A DNA stretch of 13,067 nt from Azonexus sp. (lineage in GTDB: Bacteria; Pseudomonadota; Gammaproteobacteria; Burkholderiales; Rhodocyclaceae): positions 1 through 13,067 of the forward strand of contig JAITWU010000348.1 of the NCBI GenBank assembly GCA_031285115.1. Direction: 5' to 3'. Both the position numbers and the translations under genes were made by a program. This document shows, one piece after another, positions 1 through 7,043 of this stretch. The stretch's first letter is position 1; each line of letters opens with the position of its first letter. A model generated the notes under the pieces. The model made no database searches, was not told the DNA's origin, and was given only the letters and a program-made list of their open reading frames with translations.

Positions 1-30
1 GTCTGATTTATTTTTGTAACAGCTATAAAA

Positions 31-61
31 AAGAGGCTGCCGGTCTGGGCAGCCTCTTTTT
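31..61. terminator. Bidirectional intrinsic terminator
   Basis: Bases 31-41 (AAGAGGCTGCC) pair perfectly with 48-58 (GGCAGCCTCTT), giving an 11-bp GC-rich stem and a 6-base loop (42-47). The stem runs into a T tract on the plus strand (57-61). On the minus strand it runs into six T (complement of the A run 27-32). It lies 21 bases past the stop codon of the minus-strand aminotransferase gene, so it most likely ends that transcript. The T tract on the other side suggests it also stops a plus-strand gene to the left of the window. Confidence 0.9.
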
Positions 62-82
62 GCTACGGCGGGCGGCGTTGCG

Positions 83-1291
83 TCAGCCCCTGGTCACTGC
101 CCCGATCGCCTTGGCGACGTAAGCCATATTCTTGCTGTTGAGCGCGGCGAGGCAGATGCGGCCCGTGGAGACGGCGTAAATGCCGAATTCCGTTTTGAGG
201 CGTTCGACTTGGGCGGCAGAGAGGCCGGTGTAAGAGAACATGCCGCGCTGTTTGGCGACGAAGGAGAAATCTTGCGCTACGCCCTCGGCCTTGATGGCGT
301 CGACCAAGCCGACGCGCATGGCGCGGATGCGGTCGCGCATTCCAGCGAGTTCCTGTTCCCACTGGCCGCGCAGTTCGGGCGAGGCGAGCACGGCGGCGAC
401 CAGCGCGCCGCCGTGGGTCGGTGGGTTGGAGTAGTTGGTGCGGATGACGCGCTTGATCTGCGACAGGACGCGGGCCGCTTCATCCTTGCCGGCGGTGACG
501 ACGGACAGCGCGCCAACCCGCTCGCCGTAGAGCGAGAAATTTTTGGAGAACGAGCTGGAAGCGAAAAATTGCAGGCCGGAAGCGGAAAAAGCGCGAATCG
601 CCACGGCGTCGGCGTCGATGCCATCGGCAAAACCCTGATAGGCCATGTCGAGGAAGGGGACGAGGCCGCGTTCCTTGCAGATGGCGACGACTTCCGTCCA
701 TTGGGCAGCCGACAGATCAGCGCCGGTCGGGTTGTGGCAGCAGGCGTGCAGCAGCACGACCGAGCCAGCGGGCATTTTGTTGAGGTCGGCCTGCATCCCG
801 GCGAAATTGACGCCGCGCGTGGCGGCGTCGTAGTAGGTGTAATCCTCGACGAGGAAACCGGCGGCTTCAAAGAGGGCGCGGTGATTTTCCCAGGAGGGGT
901 TGGAGATGTAGACCTTGGCGGTGGGGTTGAGGCGTTTCAGATAATCGGCGCCGATGCGCAGAGCGCCGGTGCCGCCGAGGGCCTGGGCGGTGAGCACGCG
1001 ACCGGCAGCGAGCAGTTCGGAATCTTTGCCGAAGAGGAGGTTTTGCACGGCGTTGTTGTAGGCGGCGGGGCCTTCGATTGGCTGATAGCCGCGCGGCGGG
1101 GCGGCTTTGAGGCGGATTTCCTCAGCCGACTTGACGGCGGCGAGCAGCGGGATTTTGCCGTTGTCGTCGAAATAGACGCCAACGCCGAGATTGACTTTGG
1201 TCTCGCGCGCATCGGCGTTGAATGCTTCATTGAGGCCGAGGATCGGGTCGCGCGGGGCCATTTCCACCGCGGCGAAGATCGAAGAGGACAT
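83..1291 (-). CDS. Aspartate/aromatic amino acid aminotransferase (class I, PLP)
   Basis: This 402-residue protein is full length for the AspC/TyrB group of class I (fold type I) aminotransferases, which pass the amino group of aspartate or aromatic amino acids to 2-oxoglutarate in the cytoplasm. Visible family landmarks are GGTGALR (106-112, cofactor phosphate region), HNPTGADLS (186-194, with Asn187), FLDMAYQGF (213-221, Asp215 against the pyridine nitrogen and Tyr218), and SSSFSKNFSLYGERVG (245-260), where Lys250 should form the PLP aldimine and Arg258 bind its phosphate. The segment STGRICLAALN near the C terminus supplies the substrate-carboxylate Arg. The ATG at 1291 is preceded by GGAG (complement of 1297-1300). 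The gene is divergent from uvrB across 82 bases and is followed by a strong terminator. Whether the main substrate is aspartate or aromatic amino acids cannot be decided from sequence alone. Confidence 0.93.
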   Translation of the reverse strand: MSSSIFAAVEMAPRDPILGLNEAFNADARETKVNLGVGVYFDDNGKIPLLAAVKSAEEIRLKAAPPRGYQPIEGPAAYNNAVQNLLFGKDSELLAAGRVLTAQALGGTGALRIGADYLKRLNPTAKVYISNPSWENHRALFEAAGFLVEDYTYYDAATRGVNFAGMQADLNKMPAGSVVLLHACCHNPTGADLSAAQWTEVVAICKERGLVPFLDMAYQGFADGIDADAVAIRAFSASGLQFFASSSFSKNFSLYGERVGALSVVTAGKDEAARVLSQIKRVIRTNYSNPPTHGGALVAAVLASPELRGQWEQELAGMRDRIRAMRVGLVDAIKAEGVAQDFSFVAKQRGMFSYTGLSAAQVERLKTEFGIYAVSTGRICLAALNSKNMAYVAKAIGAVTRG

Positions 1292-1360
1292 AACGACTCC
1301 GTGAAATAAAATAGGGGATCAGTGATAACGCGCCGGGCAGCTTGCGCGCAGACAAAAAAC

Positions 1361-1372
1361 GTAAAATTTTAC
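1361..1372. repeat. 12-bp palindrome abutting the uvrB start codon
   Basis: GTAAAATTTTAC is a perfect 12-base dyad ending one base before the uvrB ATG at 1374. It contains TAAAAT (1362-1367), which resembles a -10 box, and it occupies the place where a Shine-Dalgarno sequence would be expected. It may be a promoter element or a protein-binding site; the sequence alone cannot say which. No CTGT-N8-ACAG LexA-like box was found in the 82-base divergent region. Confidence 0.4.
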
Positions 1373-1373
1373 C

Positions 1374-3455
1374 ATGACCGCCCCTGAGACGCCGCGCCCC
1401 GCTACCGAGGTCGCCACCTTTCCCGATAGCCCTTATCGCCTGCACCAGCCGTTTCCGCCAGCGGGCGATCAACCGGCGGCGATTGACCTGTTGCTCGAAG
1501 GCATTGCGGATGGCCTTGCTTTTCAGACTCTGCTCGGCGTTACGGGTTCGGGCAAGACTTACACGATGGCCAACGTCATCGCCCGCAGCGGGCGGCCCGC
1601 CCTGGTTCTGGCGCCGAACAAGACGCTGGCGGCGCAGTTGTATTCGGAATTCAAGGAGTTTTTTCCGGAAAACGCAGTCGAATATTTCGTTTCCTACTAC
1701 GACTATTACCAGCCGGAAGCCTATGTGCCGTCGCGTGACCTGTTCATCGAAAAAGACAGCGCCATCAACGATCACATCGAGCAGATGCGGCTCTCGGCCA
1801 CCAAAAGCCTCATCGAGCGGCGCGATGTGGTGATCGTGGCGACCGTCTCGTGCATCTACGGCATCGGCGACCGCGACGAGTATCACAACATGATTCTCAC
1901 CATGCGCGTCGGCGACCGCATGGATCAGCGCGACATTGTGAAGCGCCTCGTCGCCATGCAGTACGAGCGCAACGAGATGGATTTTCATCGCGGCATTTTT
2001 CGCGTTCGTGGCGATGTGATCGACATCTTTCCGGCGGAACACGCCGAGCACGCCATCCGCGTTTCGCTGTTCGACGATGAAATCGAAAGCCTGCAATTCT
2101 TTGACCCGCTGACCGGCCAGTTGCTGCACAAGGCGCTGCGCTTCACCGTTTTCCCCGCTTCGCATTACGTCACGCCACGGGCGACGGTGCTGCGGGCGAT
2201 CGAGGCGATCAAGGAAGAACTGCGTCAGCGCATCGACTTTTTCACGCAAAACAACAAACTGGTCGAAGCCCAGCGCATCGAGCAACGCACCCGTTTCGAC
2301 ATCGAAATGCTCGACCAGATCGGCTTTTGCAAAGGCATCGAAAACTACTCGCGGCATCTTTCCGGTCGCCGCGCCGGTGACCCGCCGCCGACCCTGCTCG
2401 ACTACCTGCCGCGCGACGCCCTCCTGTTCATCGACGAATCGCATGTCGCCGTCGGCCAGGCGGGCGGCATGTACAAGGGCGACCGCTCGCGCAAGGAAAA
2501 TCTCGTCGATTACGGCTTTCGCCTGCCCTCGGCGCTCGACAACCGGCCCCTGCAATTCGCCGAATTTGAAACCCATATGCGGCAAACCATTTTTGTTTCG
2601 GCAACGCCCGCCGATTACGAAAACAGCCACGCCGGGCAGGTCGTCGAACAAGTCGTGCGCCCGACCGGCCTGATTGACCCGCAAGTGCAGGTGCGCCCCG
2701 CCAGCACGCAAGTCGATGATCTGCTTGGCGAAATCAACCGCCGCGTGGTGGTCGGCGAGCGGGTGCTCGTCACCACGCTGACCAAGCGCATGGCCGAAGA
2801 TTTGACCGATTTTCTCGCCGACAACGGCGTCAAAGTGCGCTATCTGCATTCCGACATCGACACCGTCGAGCGCGTCGAAATTATCCGCGACCTGCGTCTG
2901 GGCGAATTTGACGTTCTCGTCGGCATCAACCTCTTGCGCGAAGGGCTGGATATTCCAGAGGTTTCACTGGTCGCCATACTGGACGCCGACAAAGAGGGCT
3001 TTCTGCGCTCCGAACGCTCGCTGATCCAGACCATAGGCCGGGCGGCGCGGCACATCAATGGCGCGGCCATCCTCTACGCTGATAGAATCACCGACTCCAT
3101 GCAGCGGGCGATTGCCGAAACGGAGCGGCGGCGCGAGAAGCAGATCGACTTCAACCGCCAGCATGGCATCACGCCGCGAGGCGTCACGAAAAAAATCAAG
3201 GACATCATCGACGGCGTCTATGATGTCGAATCGGCTCAGACCGAGCGCAAAGTGGCGGAACAACGCGCCATCTATGCGGCAATGGATGAAAAGACCGTCG
3301 CCAGGGAAATCAAGCGGCTCGAAAAAGAAATGCTGGAGCGCGCTAAAAACCTGGAATTTGAACAAGCGGCCGCGGCCCGCGACGAACTGTTCCGGCTCCG
3401 CGAACAGGTTTTCGGCGCGGCGCAGCACGATGCTGACAGAGAGGAGAGAAAATGA
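1374..3455 (+). CDS. uvrB: UvrB, excinuclease ABC subunit B
   Basis: UvrB is the DNA damage-verifying helicase-like subunit of nucleotide excision repair: it is loaded by UvrA and then recruits UvrC. The 693-residue protein is slightly longer than E. coli UvrB (673). It carries Walker A GVTGSGKT (55-62), the [21 protein letters not shown] beta-hairpin region (108-128) that inserts between DNA strands, a Walker B/DEAD-like LLFIDESH near residue 350, the helicase motifs [15 protein letters not shown] and [13 protein letters not shown], and a C-terminal UVR motif ([22 protein letters not shown]) that contacts UvrC. An in-frame TAA at 1362-1364 excludes any upstream start, so ATG 1374 is the only ATG before the Walker A region. 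No Shine-Dalgarno sequence precedes it. Its stop overlaps the next start (ATGA), so the two genes are probably co-transcribed. Confidence 0.98.
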   Translation: MTAPETPRPATEVATFPDSPYRLHQPFPPAGDQPAAIDLLLEGIADGLAFQTLLGVTGSGKTYTMANVIARSGRPALVLAPNKTLAAQLYSEFKEFFPENAVEYFVSYYDYYQPEAYVPSRDLFIEKDSAINDHIEQMRLSATKSLIERRDVVIVATVSCIYGIGDRDEYHNMILTMRVGDRMDQRDIVKRLVAMQYERNEMDFHRGIFRVRGDVIDIFPAEHAEHAIRVSLFDDEIESLQFFDPLTGQLLHKALRFTVFPASHYVTPRATVLRAIEAIKEELRQRIDFFTQNNKLVEAQRIEQRTRFDIEMLDQIGFCKGIENYSRHLSGRRAGDPPPTLLDYLPRDALLFIDESHVAVGQAGGMYKGDRSRKENLVDYGFRLPSALDNRPLQFAEFETHMRQTIFVSATPADYENSHAGQVVEQVVRPTGLIDPQVQVRPASTQVDDLLGEINRRVVVGERVLVTTLTKRMAEDLTDFLADNGVKVRYLHSDIDTVERVEIIRDLRLGEFDVLVGINLLREGLDIPEVSLVAILDADKEGFLRSERSLIQTIGRAARHINGAAILYADRITDSMQRAIAETERRREKQIDFNRQHGITPRGVTKKIKDIIDGVYDVESAQTERKVAEQRAIYAAMDEKTVAREIKRLEKEMLERAKNLEFEQAAAARDELFRLREQVFGAAQHDADREERK

Positions 3456-3934
3456 GCTATCGCGTATTGATGGTCTGCATGGGCAACATCTGCCGCTCGC
3501 CGACGGCGGAAGGCGTGCTGCGCAAATTTATCCAGCAGAACCGGCTCGGCGACAGAGTCGAAGTCGACTCCGCCGGAACACACGGCTACCACGTCGGCGA
3601 AGCCCCCGACAGCCGCACCCAGCGGGCGGCCAAAGCCCGCGGCTACGACCTTTCACAACTGCGGGCGCGCAAGGTGGCGCAACAGGACCTCGACTATTTC
3701 GACCTGGTTCTGGCGATGGACAAGAGCAACCTCGACAACCTCAAACGCATGGCGACGCCGGAACAAAGCCCGCGTATCAAACTGTTCATGGACTACGCCC
3801 AACACTTCGACGACGACGAAGTCCCCGACCCCTACTACGGCCTCGGCCACGGCTTCGACCTCGTGCTGGATATGGTCGAGGATGGGGCGGCGGGGCTGGT
3901 GGAGGAAATCAAGCGGGAGCTGGGGCGGCGCTGA
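3452..3934 (+). CDS. Low-molecular-weight protein tyrosine phosphatase
   Basis: This 160-residue cytoplasmic phosphatase is full length for the family. The active-site P-loop near the N terminus reads CMGNICRSP, that is C-X5-R-S with nucleophile Cys9 and Arg15. The general-acid loop DPYYG sits at 126-130 with Asp126. Such enzymes dephosphorylate phosphotyrosine in proteins and in bacteria are often tied to control of tyrosine kinases or polysaccharide export, but no kinase or export gene is nearby. The start overlaps the uvrB stop (ATGA) and has GAGGAG at 3441-3446, so it is translationally linked to uvrB. The relative arsenate reductase (ArsC, LMW type) is less likely because the P-loop and the DPYYG loop are typical of phosphatases. 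The physiological target is unknown. Confidence 0.93.
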   Translation: MSYRVLMVCMGNICRSPTAEGVLRKFIQQNRLGDRVEVDSAGTHGYHVGEAPDSRTQRAAKARGYDLSQLRARKVAQQDLDYFDLVLAMDKSNLDNLKRMATPEQSPRIKLFMDYAQHFDDDEVPDPYYGLGHGFDLVLDMVEDGAAGLVEEIKRELGRR

Positions 3935-4011
3935 GAGGCGACGCTGAGATGCGGTAAACAGCTTCGCGCATCGCTGGCCGCTTATTGCGCCGCTTGCCAC
4001 GGTAGCCCGTA

Positions 4012-4524
4012 TCAGCGCCTTGAGCGCGCTGAATCATGGCCGAACAGGCCGCTGTGTTCGTGTTCGCGGACCAGTTCTTTGAGCGTATCAATCAGGGCGC
4101 TGGAATTTTCTTCACCGAACGGACGCAGAATTTCCTGCTGATGCGCCTGCGCTTTGTCTACCAATCCGGCAATGCGCGCCTGACCTTCGGCGGTCAGGGA
4201 AACCAGGGTCTGCCGCCGGTCGCCTTCGGTGGTCTGGCGCAGGGTCAGGTTGCTCGCTTCAAGGCGCTTGACCAGTTTCGACAGGGTCGATTGCTTGATC
4301 AGCGCCAGTCGGCAAAGCGCGCTGATGGTTTCGCCCGCGCTGCCGTACAGGCAGGCGAGGACGCGCCATTCGGCGAAGGTCAGCCCGGTGCGGGCGACTT
4401 CGCGATGAAATTCGCTGGAAATCCAGTAACTCGCCTGTGACAGCCAGTACGGCAGGTATTGGTCGAGAAAGCGCAGCGGCGCTTGTTCCTGCTCCTGGGT
4501 GTTCGTTTCCGTGTTTTCTGTCAT
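4012..4524 (-). CDS. MarR-family transcriptional regulator
   Basis: This 170-residue protein has the MarR winged helix-turn-helix layout. An N-terminal helical dimerisation segment (about 18-45) is followed by LTFAEWRVLACLY (48-60), a recognition helix region (76-93, IKQSTLSKLVKRLEASNL), a wing with the family signature GDRRQTLVSLT (101-111, Asp102, Arg103, Arg104) and a long C-terminal helix. MarR proteins usually repress divergent catabolic or efflux genes and release DNA when they bind a small ligand, in several aromatic-acid pathways a CoA thioester. The gene is divergent from the eight-gene catabolic cluster starting at 4830. Dyads sharing a 12-base core lie at both promoters, which supports control of the cluster plus autoregulation. 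The first 16 residues are rich in Thr, Glu and Gln and probably disordered. The Shine-Dalgarno before ATG 4524 is weak. The ligand is not deducible. Confidence 0.92.
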   Translation of the reverse strand: MTENTETNTQEQEQAPLRFLDQYLPYWLSQASYWISSEFHREVARTGLTFAEWRVLACLYGSAGETISALCRLALIKQSTLSKLVKRLEASNLTLRQTTEGDRRQTLVSLTAEGQARIAGLVDKAQAHQQEILRPFGEENSSALIDTLKELVREHEHSGLFGHDSARSRR

Positions 4525-4568
4525 GTTCAGTCAGAACCTGTTGCGCCCGGTGCCTGTCGATGGACTTG

Positions 4569-4589
4569 ATGAATTTTCATGTTTCATGA
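4569..4589. promoter_or_regulatory. Putative MarR operator at the marR promoter
   Basis: Two overlapping dyads are present: ATGAA-TT-TTCAT (4569-4580) and TCATG-TTT-CATGA (4577-4589). Read on the minus strand, the first is ATGAAAATTCAT, which is identical to bases 4751-4762 in the palindrome cluster ahead of the catabolic operon. The element covers the -10 box and likely start of marR, so binding here would give autorepression. Assignment to this MarR protein is an inference from position and repetition. Confidence 0.55.
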
Positions 4590-4615
4590 TAACCGCAGCC
4601 TGCCCGCTTTGGCAA
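4586..4615 (-). promoter_or_regulatory. Predicted sigma70-type promoter of marR
   Basis: Read on the minus strand, TTGCCA (complement of 4610-4615) matches the -35 consensus at 5 of 6 positions and TATCAT (complement of 4586-4591) matches the -10 consensus at 5 of 6, with an 18-base spacer. Transcription would start near 4579, leaving a leader of about 55 bases before the marR ATG at 4524. The dyad at 4569-4589 overlaps the -10 box and the presumed start site, a typical place for a repressor to act. Confidence 0.55.
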
Positions 4616-4722
4616 CGGACAGCAGGCTTTGCCGCCCAAGCCCCGGTAAAGCCGCGCCAGACGGGGTGTTCGCGCAGTAGAAATTTTTCGGGAAAAGACA
4701 CGGATTTGCGCTGTTATGCAGA

Positions 4723-4752
4723 TTGAATTGCGCTGACAGTCATTTTTCATAT
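4723..4752 (+). promoter_or_regulatory. Weak candidate promoter of the catabolic operon
   Basis: TTGAAT (4723-4728) and TCATAT (4747-4752), 18 bases apart, are the best-placed -35/-10 pair found, matching 4 of 6 and 3 of 6 consensus positions. CTGACA (4733-4738) is an alternative -35 but lacks a good partner. The promoter is therefore weak or needs help. Its -10 region would lie inside the tandem palindromes, as expected for repression by steric block. Confidence 0.25.
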
Positions 4753-4769
4753 GAAAATTCATATGAAAA
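4744..4769. promoter_or_regulatory. Tandem palindromic operator of the catabolic operon
   Basis: The 10-base palindrome TTCATATGAA occurs twice, at 4746-4755 and 4758-4767, with centres exactly 12 bases apart. The left copy extends to a perfect 14-base dyad (TTTTCATATGAAAA, 4744-4757). The whole 26-base block is itself a near-perfect dyad, failing only at the two central bases. Its middle contains ATGAAAATTCAT (4751-4762), also found at the marR promoter. This is a typical arrangement for one or two winged-helix dimers and is the likely control site of the operon. Confidence 0.65.
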
Positions 4770-4829
4770 TTCTTTCAAATGCAAACGGGCTGCAAGCGCC
4801 CCCGATCAGTACAGCGTAAGGAGAGAACG

Positions 4830-5798
4830 ATGAAGTATCAAAAGCACGAAGCCAAAGCATGGGCGCGCAAAAATCTGCCTGGCATCAACGGCGGCATCAT
4901 CCAGCCGCTGAACAAGGATTACAGCATCGACTACGGCGGCACGCGGGCGTGGATCGAGCGGCAGATCGCAATGGGCGTCGATTCCATTACCTGTGATGGC
5001 GCTTGCGGCGAATGGCTGACTTATACGGTCGAAGAGCGCAAGAAAATTTATGAGGTGGCCGTCGATGCCGTGGCCGGGCGCGTTCCCTTGCTGGCCAATA
5101 CCAGCCATCCGAGCATCATGGCGGCGGTCGAACTGGCGAAACATGCCCAGGCGGTCGGCGTCGATGCGCTGATGCATGTCACACCCTATGCCAATTGTTC
5201 CGGCAATGAAGGCGTGCTGCGCTATTACCAGTATCTCGCCGAGCGTGTCGATATTGGCATTTGCCTCTACAACACACGTCCGTCGGGTTATGTGCTGAGT
5301 CCCGAGTTCATCAAGGAGCTGGCCGAGAAAATCCCCAACGTTTGCGGCATCAAGCAGGGCATGGGCAGCCTCGATCAGACGCTGAGAGCCTATGCGCTGG
5401 CTGGCGACCTGATCGTCATCGGCGATCCTTTCGAGGATTACTGGCCGGAGCAGATGCGCTACATGCCGGATACGGCGATGCAGTTCTGCAATTTTGTCGG
5501 CGCTCTGTTCCAGACGCCGGAAAAGCCGCGTGTCACGCAATACACCCGGTTGTTCAAGGAAGGCAGGAGCGCCGAGGCGTACAAAATTTTCAACGAGCTT
5601 TCGCCCTTGCGCGTCCTTTTTCATGAGACCCAGGTCGCCTATTTGTCCGGCAAGGGCGTGTTTCCGCTCGCCGCGCTCAAATACTGGGCGGAAAAACTTG
5701 GTTTGCCCGGCGGCCCGGTGCGGCCGCCGTTCGAGACCCTGAACGCCTATACGCAGGGCCGCATCGACGCCCGTCTGGCTGAAGCCGGACTGGTCTGA
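4830..5798 (+). CDS. DapA/NAL-superfamily Schiff-base aldolase or hydratase-lyase, divergent active site
   Basis: This 322-residue (beta/alpha)8 protein belongs to the dihydrodipicolinate synthase/N-acetylneuraminate lyase superfamily, whose members make or break C-C bonds next to a 2-oxo acid through a lysine Schiff base. Lys175 (CGIKQG) is the expected Schiff-base lysine and Tyr147 (LYNTRPSG) the usual proton-relay tyrosine. The motif that normally reads GTTGE and holds the substrate carboxylate here reads GACGE (57-61), so the small substrate is probably not plain pyruvate held in the usual way. The C-terminal GGPVRPP (294-300) is common in the superfamily. Start ATG 4830 has a strong AAGGAGAG (4818-4825). 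An ATG at 4779 is in frame but has no ribosome site and lies just past the palindromes. As first gene of a CoA-thioester operon it is unlikely to be the lysine-biosynthetic DapA. Hydratase-aldolases such as NahE are the closest functional analogy. Confidence 0.82.
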   Translation: MKYQKHEAKAWARKNLPGINGGIIQPLNKDYSIDYGGTRAWIERQIAMGVDSITCDGACGEWLTYTVEERKKIYEVAVDAVAGRVPLLANTSHPSIMAAVELAKHAQAVGVDALMHVTPYANCSGNEGVLRYYQYLAERVDIGICLYNTRPSGYVLSPEFIKELAEKIPNVCGIKQGMGSLDQTLRAYALAGDLIVIGDPFEDYWPEQMRYMPDTAMQFCNFVGALFQTPEKPRVTQYTRLFKEGRSAEAYKIFNELSPLRVLFHETQVAYLSGKGVFPLAALKYWAEKLGLPGGPVRPPFETLNAYTQGRIDARLAEAGLV

Positions 5799-5831
5799 GC
5801 GCCGCCGCGCCCGACAGAAACGAGGCCAGTC

Positions 5832-7028
5832 ATGATTGGATTCGAGTTATCCGAAGAGCAGCGGCAGCTTCAGGAAACGGCCCGGCGCTTTGCCGAAAAG
5901 GAAATCAGGCCGCTGGCCGCCGCCGTCGACCGCGTCGCTGACCCGCGCCAGGCTTATCCGAAGGAGATCATCCGCAAGGGCTTTGAACTGGGGTTCCATT
6001 CTCTGCTGATTCCCGAAGAATACGGCGGCATGGGCGGTTGCACGCTCGACTACGCCGTCTTGCTGGAAGAACTGGCGGCGGGCGACATCGGCATGGCCAA
6101 CGCTTTTCACGTCGTCATGTCGATGTCGGAAATGATCGCCCGCATGGGCAGCCGCGAGCAGTGCGAACGCTGGCTGAGGCCGATTGCCGAAGACGTGAGC
6201 GGCGAATACCTGATCTGTTTCGGCGCTACCGAACCTTCCGGCGGCAGCGAGATTTTCTGCCAGCAGCCCGATCCGAAACTGGGCGTCCGCACGCGCGCCG
6301 TGCGCGATGGCGACCATTACGTCATCAACGGCAGCAAGGTTTTCAGCAGCAACGCCAGCGTCTCCCGGCTCTATGGCCTGCTGGCGCGCAACGACAGCAG
6401 CAGGGCCAATGCCGAATCCTGCTCGGTGTTTTTCTTTGCCGCCGATACGCCGGGATTCTCGATCGGCGTCATCGAGGACAAGATGGGCCATCGCGCCTCG
6501 ATGAATGGCGAACTCATTTTCGAGAACATGCGCCTGCCCAAGGAAAACATGTTGGGCCGGGAAGGCGGCGGTTTCGAGACGCTCAACGCCATTTACGACA
6601 CCAATGGCGTTGGCACCGGCACAATGGCCGTCGGTGTCGCCCGCGCCGCTTACGAGGCGGCCCTGCAATACGCCAGGGAGCGCGAAATCTGGGGCCAGCC
6701 GATTGGCAAATATCAGGCGGTCGGCCAGATGCTGGTCGATATGAAGGCCGACATCGAAATGGCCCGCCTGATGGTGCGCCGCATCGCCTGGCAGGGGGCC
6801 AACCGCAATAGCGCCGAGGGTATGCTGCCGCCCAATATGGCCAAGGTTTATCCGGCCGAAATGGCGCGTCGCGTCACGGTCAAGGCGATGCAGATTTTCG
6901 GCGGCTCCGGCTACATGAAGGATTACCCGCTGGAGAAATATGTGCGCGACGCCATGGTGCTGCCGATCATCAGCGGCGCCAACGAAGTGCTCAAACATTT
7001 CATGGCGCAGCGCCTGCTCGACGCCTGA
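5832..7028 (+). CDS. Acyl-CoA dehydrogenase-family flavoprotein with altered catalytic base
   Basis: This 398-residue protein has the complete acyl-CoA dehydrogenase fold: an N-terminal helical domain (LSEEQRQLQETARRFAEKEI), the flavin/beta domain with TEPSGGSE (133-140) and NGSKVFSSNA (166-175), and a C-terminal domain with YAREREIWGQPIGKYQ (280-295) and QIFGGSGYMKDYP (354-366). Family members remove alpha/beta hydrogens from acyl-CoA and pass electrons to ETF. The usual catalytic Glu of the YEGT motif is Ser381 here (PIISGANEV). The alternative Glu of isovaleryl- and long-chain-type enzymes also seems absent (Val260 by hand alignment). A short insertion with one Cys follows TEPSGGSE (about 141-149). 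The enzyme may use another base, act as a reductase, or do other flavin chemistry. The start has CGAGG at 5821-5825 and lies 33 bases after the previous stop, in the same operon. Confidence 0.88.
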   Translation: MIGFELSEEQRQLQETARRFAEKEIRPLAAAVDRVADPRQAYPKEIIRKGFELGFHSLLIPEEYGGMGGCTLDYAVLLEELAAGDIGMANAFHVVMSMSEMIARMGSREQCERWLRPIAEDVSGEYLICFGATEPSGGSEIFCQQPDPKLGVRTRAVRDGDHYVINGSKVFSSNASVSRLYGLLARNDSSRANAESCSVFFFAADTPGFSIGVIEDKMGHRASMNGELIFENMRLPKENMLGREGGGFETLNAIYDTNGVGTGTMAVGVARAAYEAALQYAREREIWGQPIGKYQAVGQMLVDMKADIEMARLMVRRIAWQGANRNSAEGMLPPNMAKVYPAEMARRVTVKAMQIFGGSGYMKDYPLEKYVRDAMVLPIISGANEVLKHFMAQRLLDA

Positions 7029-7043
7029 CCGACGGAAACCATC

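Larger units (their letters stand above)
4525..4829. other. Divergent regulatory intergenic region
   Basis: This 305-base gap between marR (left, minus strand) and the catabolic cluster (right, plus strand) holds no convincing gene. Near the left side (4569-4615) lie the marR promoter and an overlapping dyad. The stretch from about 4620 to 4720 is GC-rich and without recognised elements. From 4744 to 4772 it becomes sharply AT-rich with tandem palindromes. It ends with AAGGAGAG (4818-4825), the ribosome binding site of the first cluster gene. Confidence 0.85.

Noticed and set aside
1292..1373. LexA (SOS) box controlling uvrB
   Set aside because: No CTGT-N8-ACAG-like sequence is present in the gap. 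Regulation by LexA in a form not resembling the E. coli box cannot be excluded.
1227..2849. Long minus-strand open frame of 540 codons across uvrB
   Set aside because: It is antisense to an unmistakable uvrB, its product shows no recognisable domain, and long antisense frames are common in GC-rich coding DNA.
3929..4011. Terminator between the phosphatase gene and marR
   Set aside because: Only imperfect short stems and a direct repeat CGCTGAGA (3929-3936, 3942-3949) are visible, with no T tract, so no intrinsic terminator is supported.
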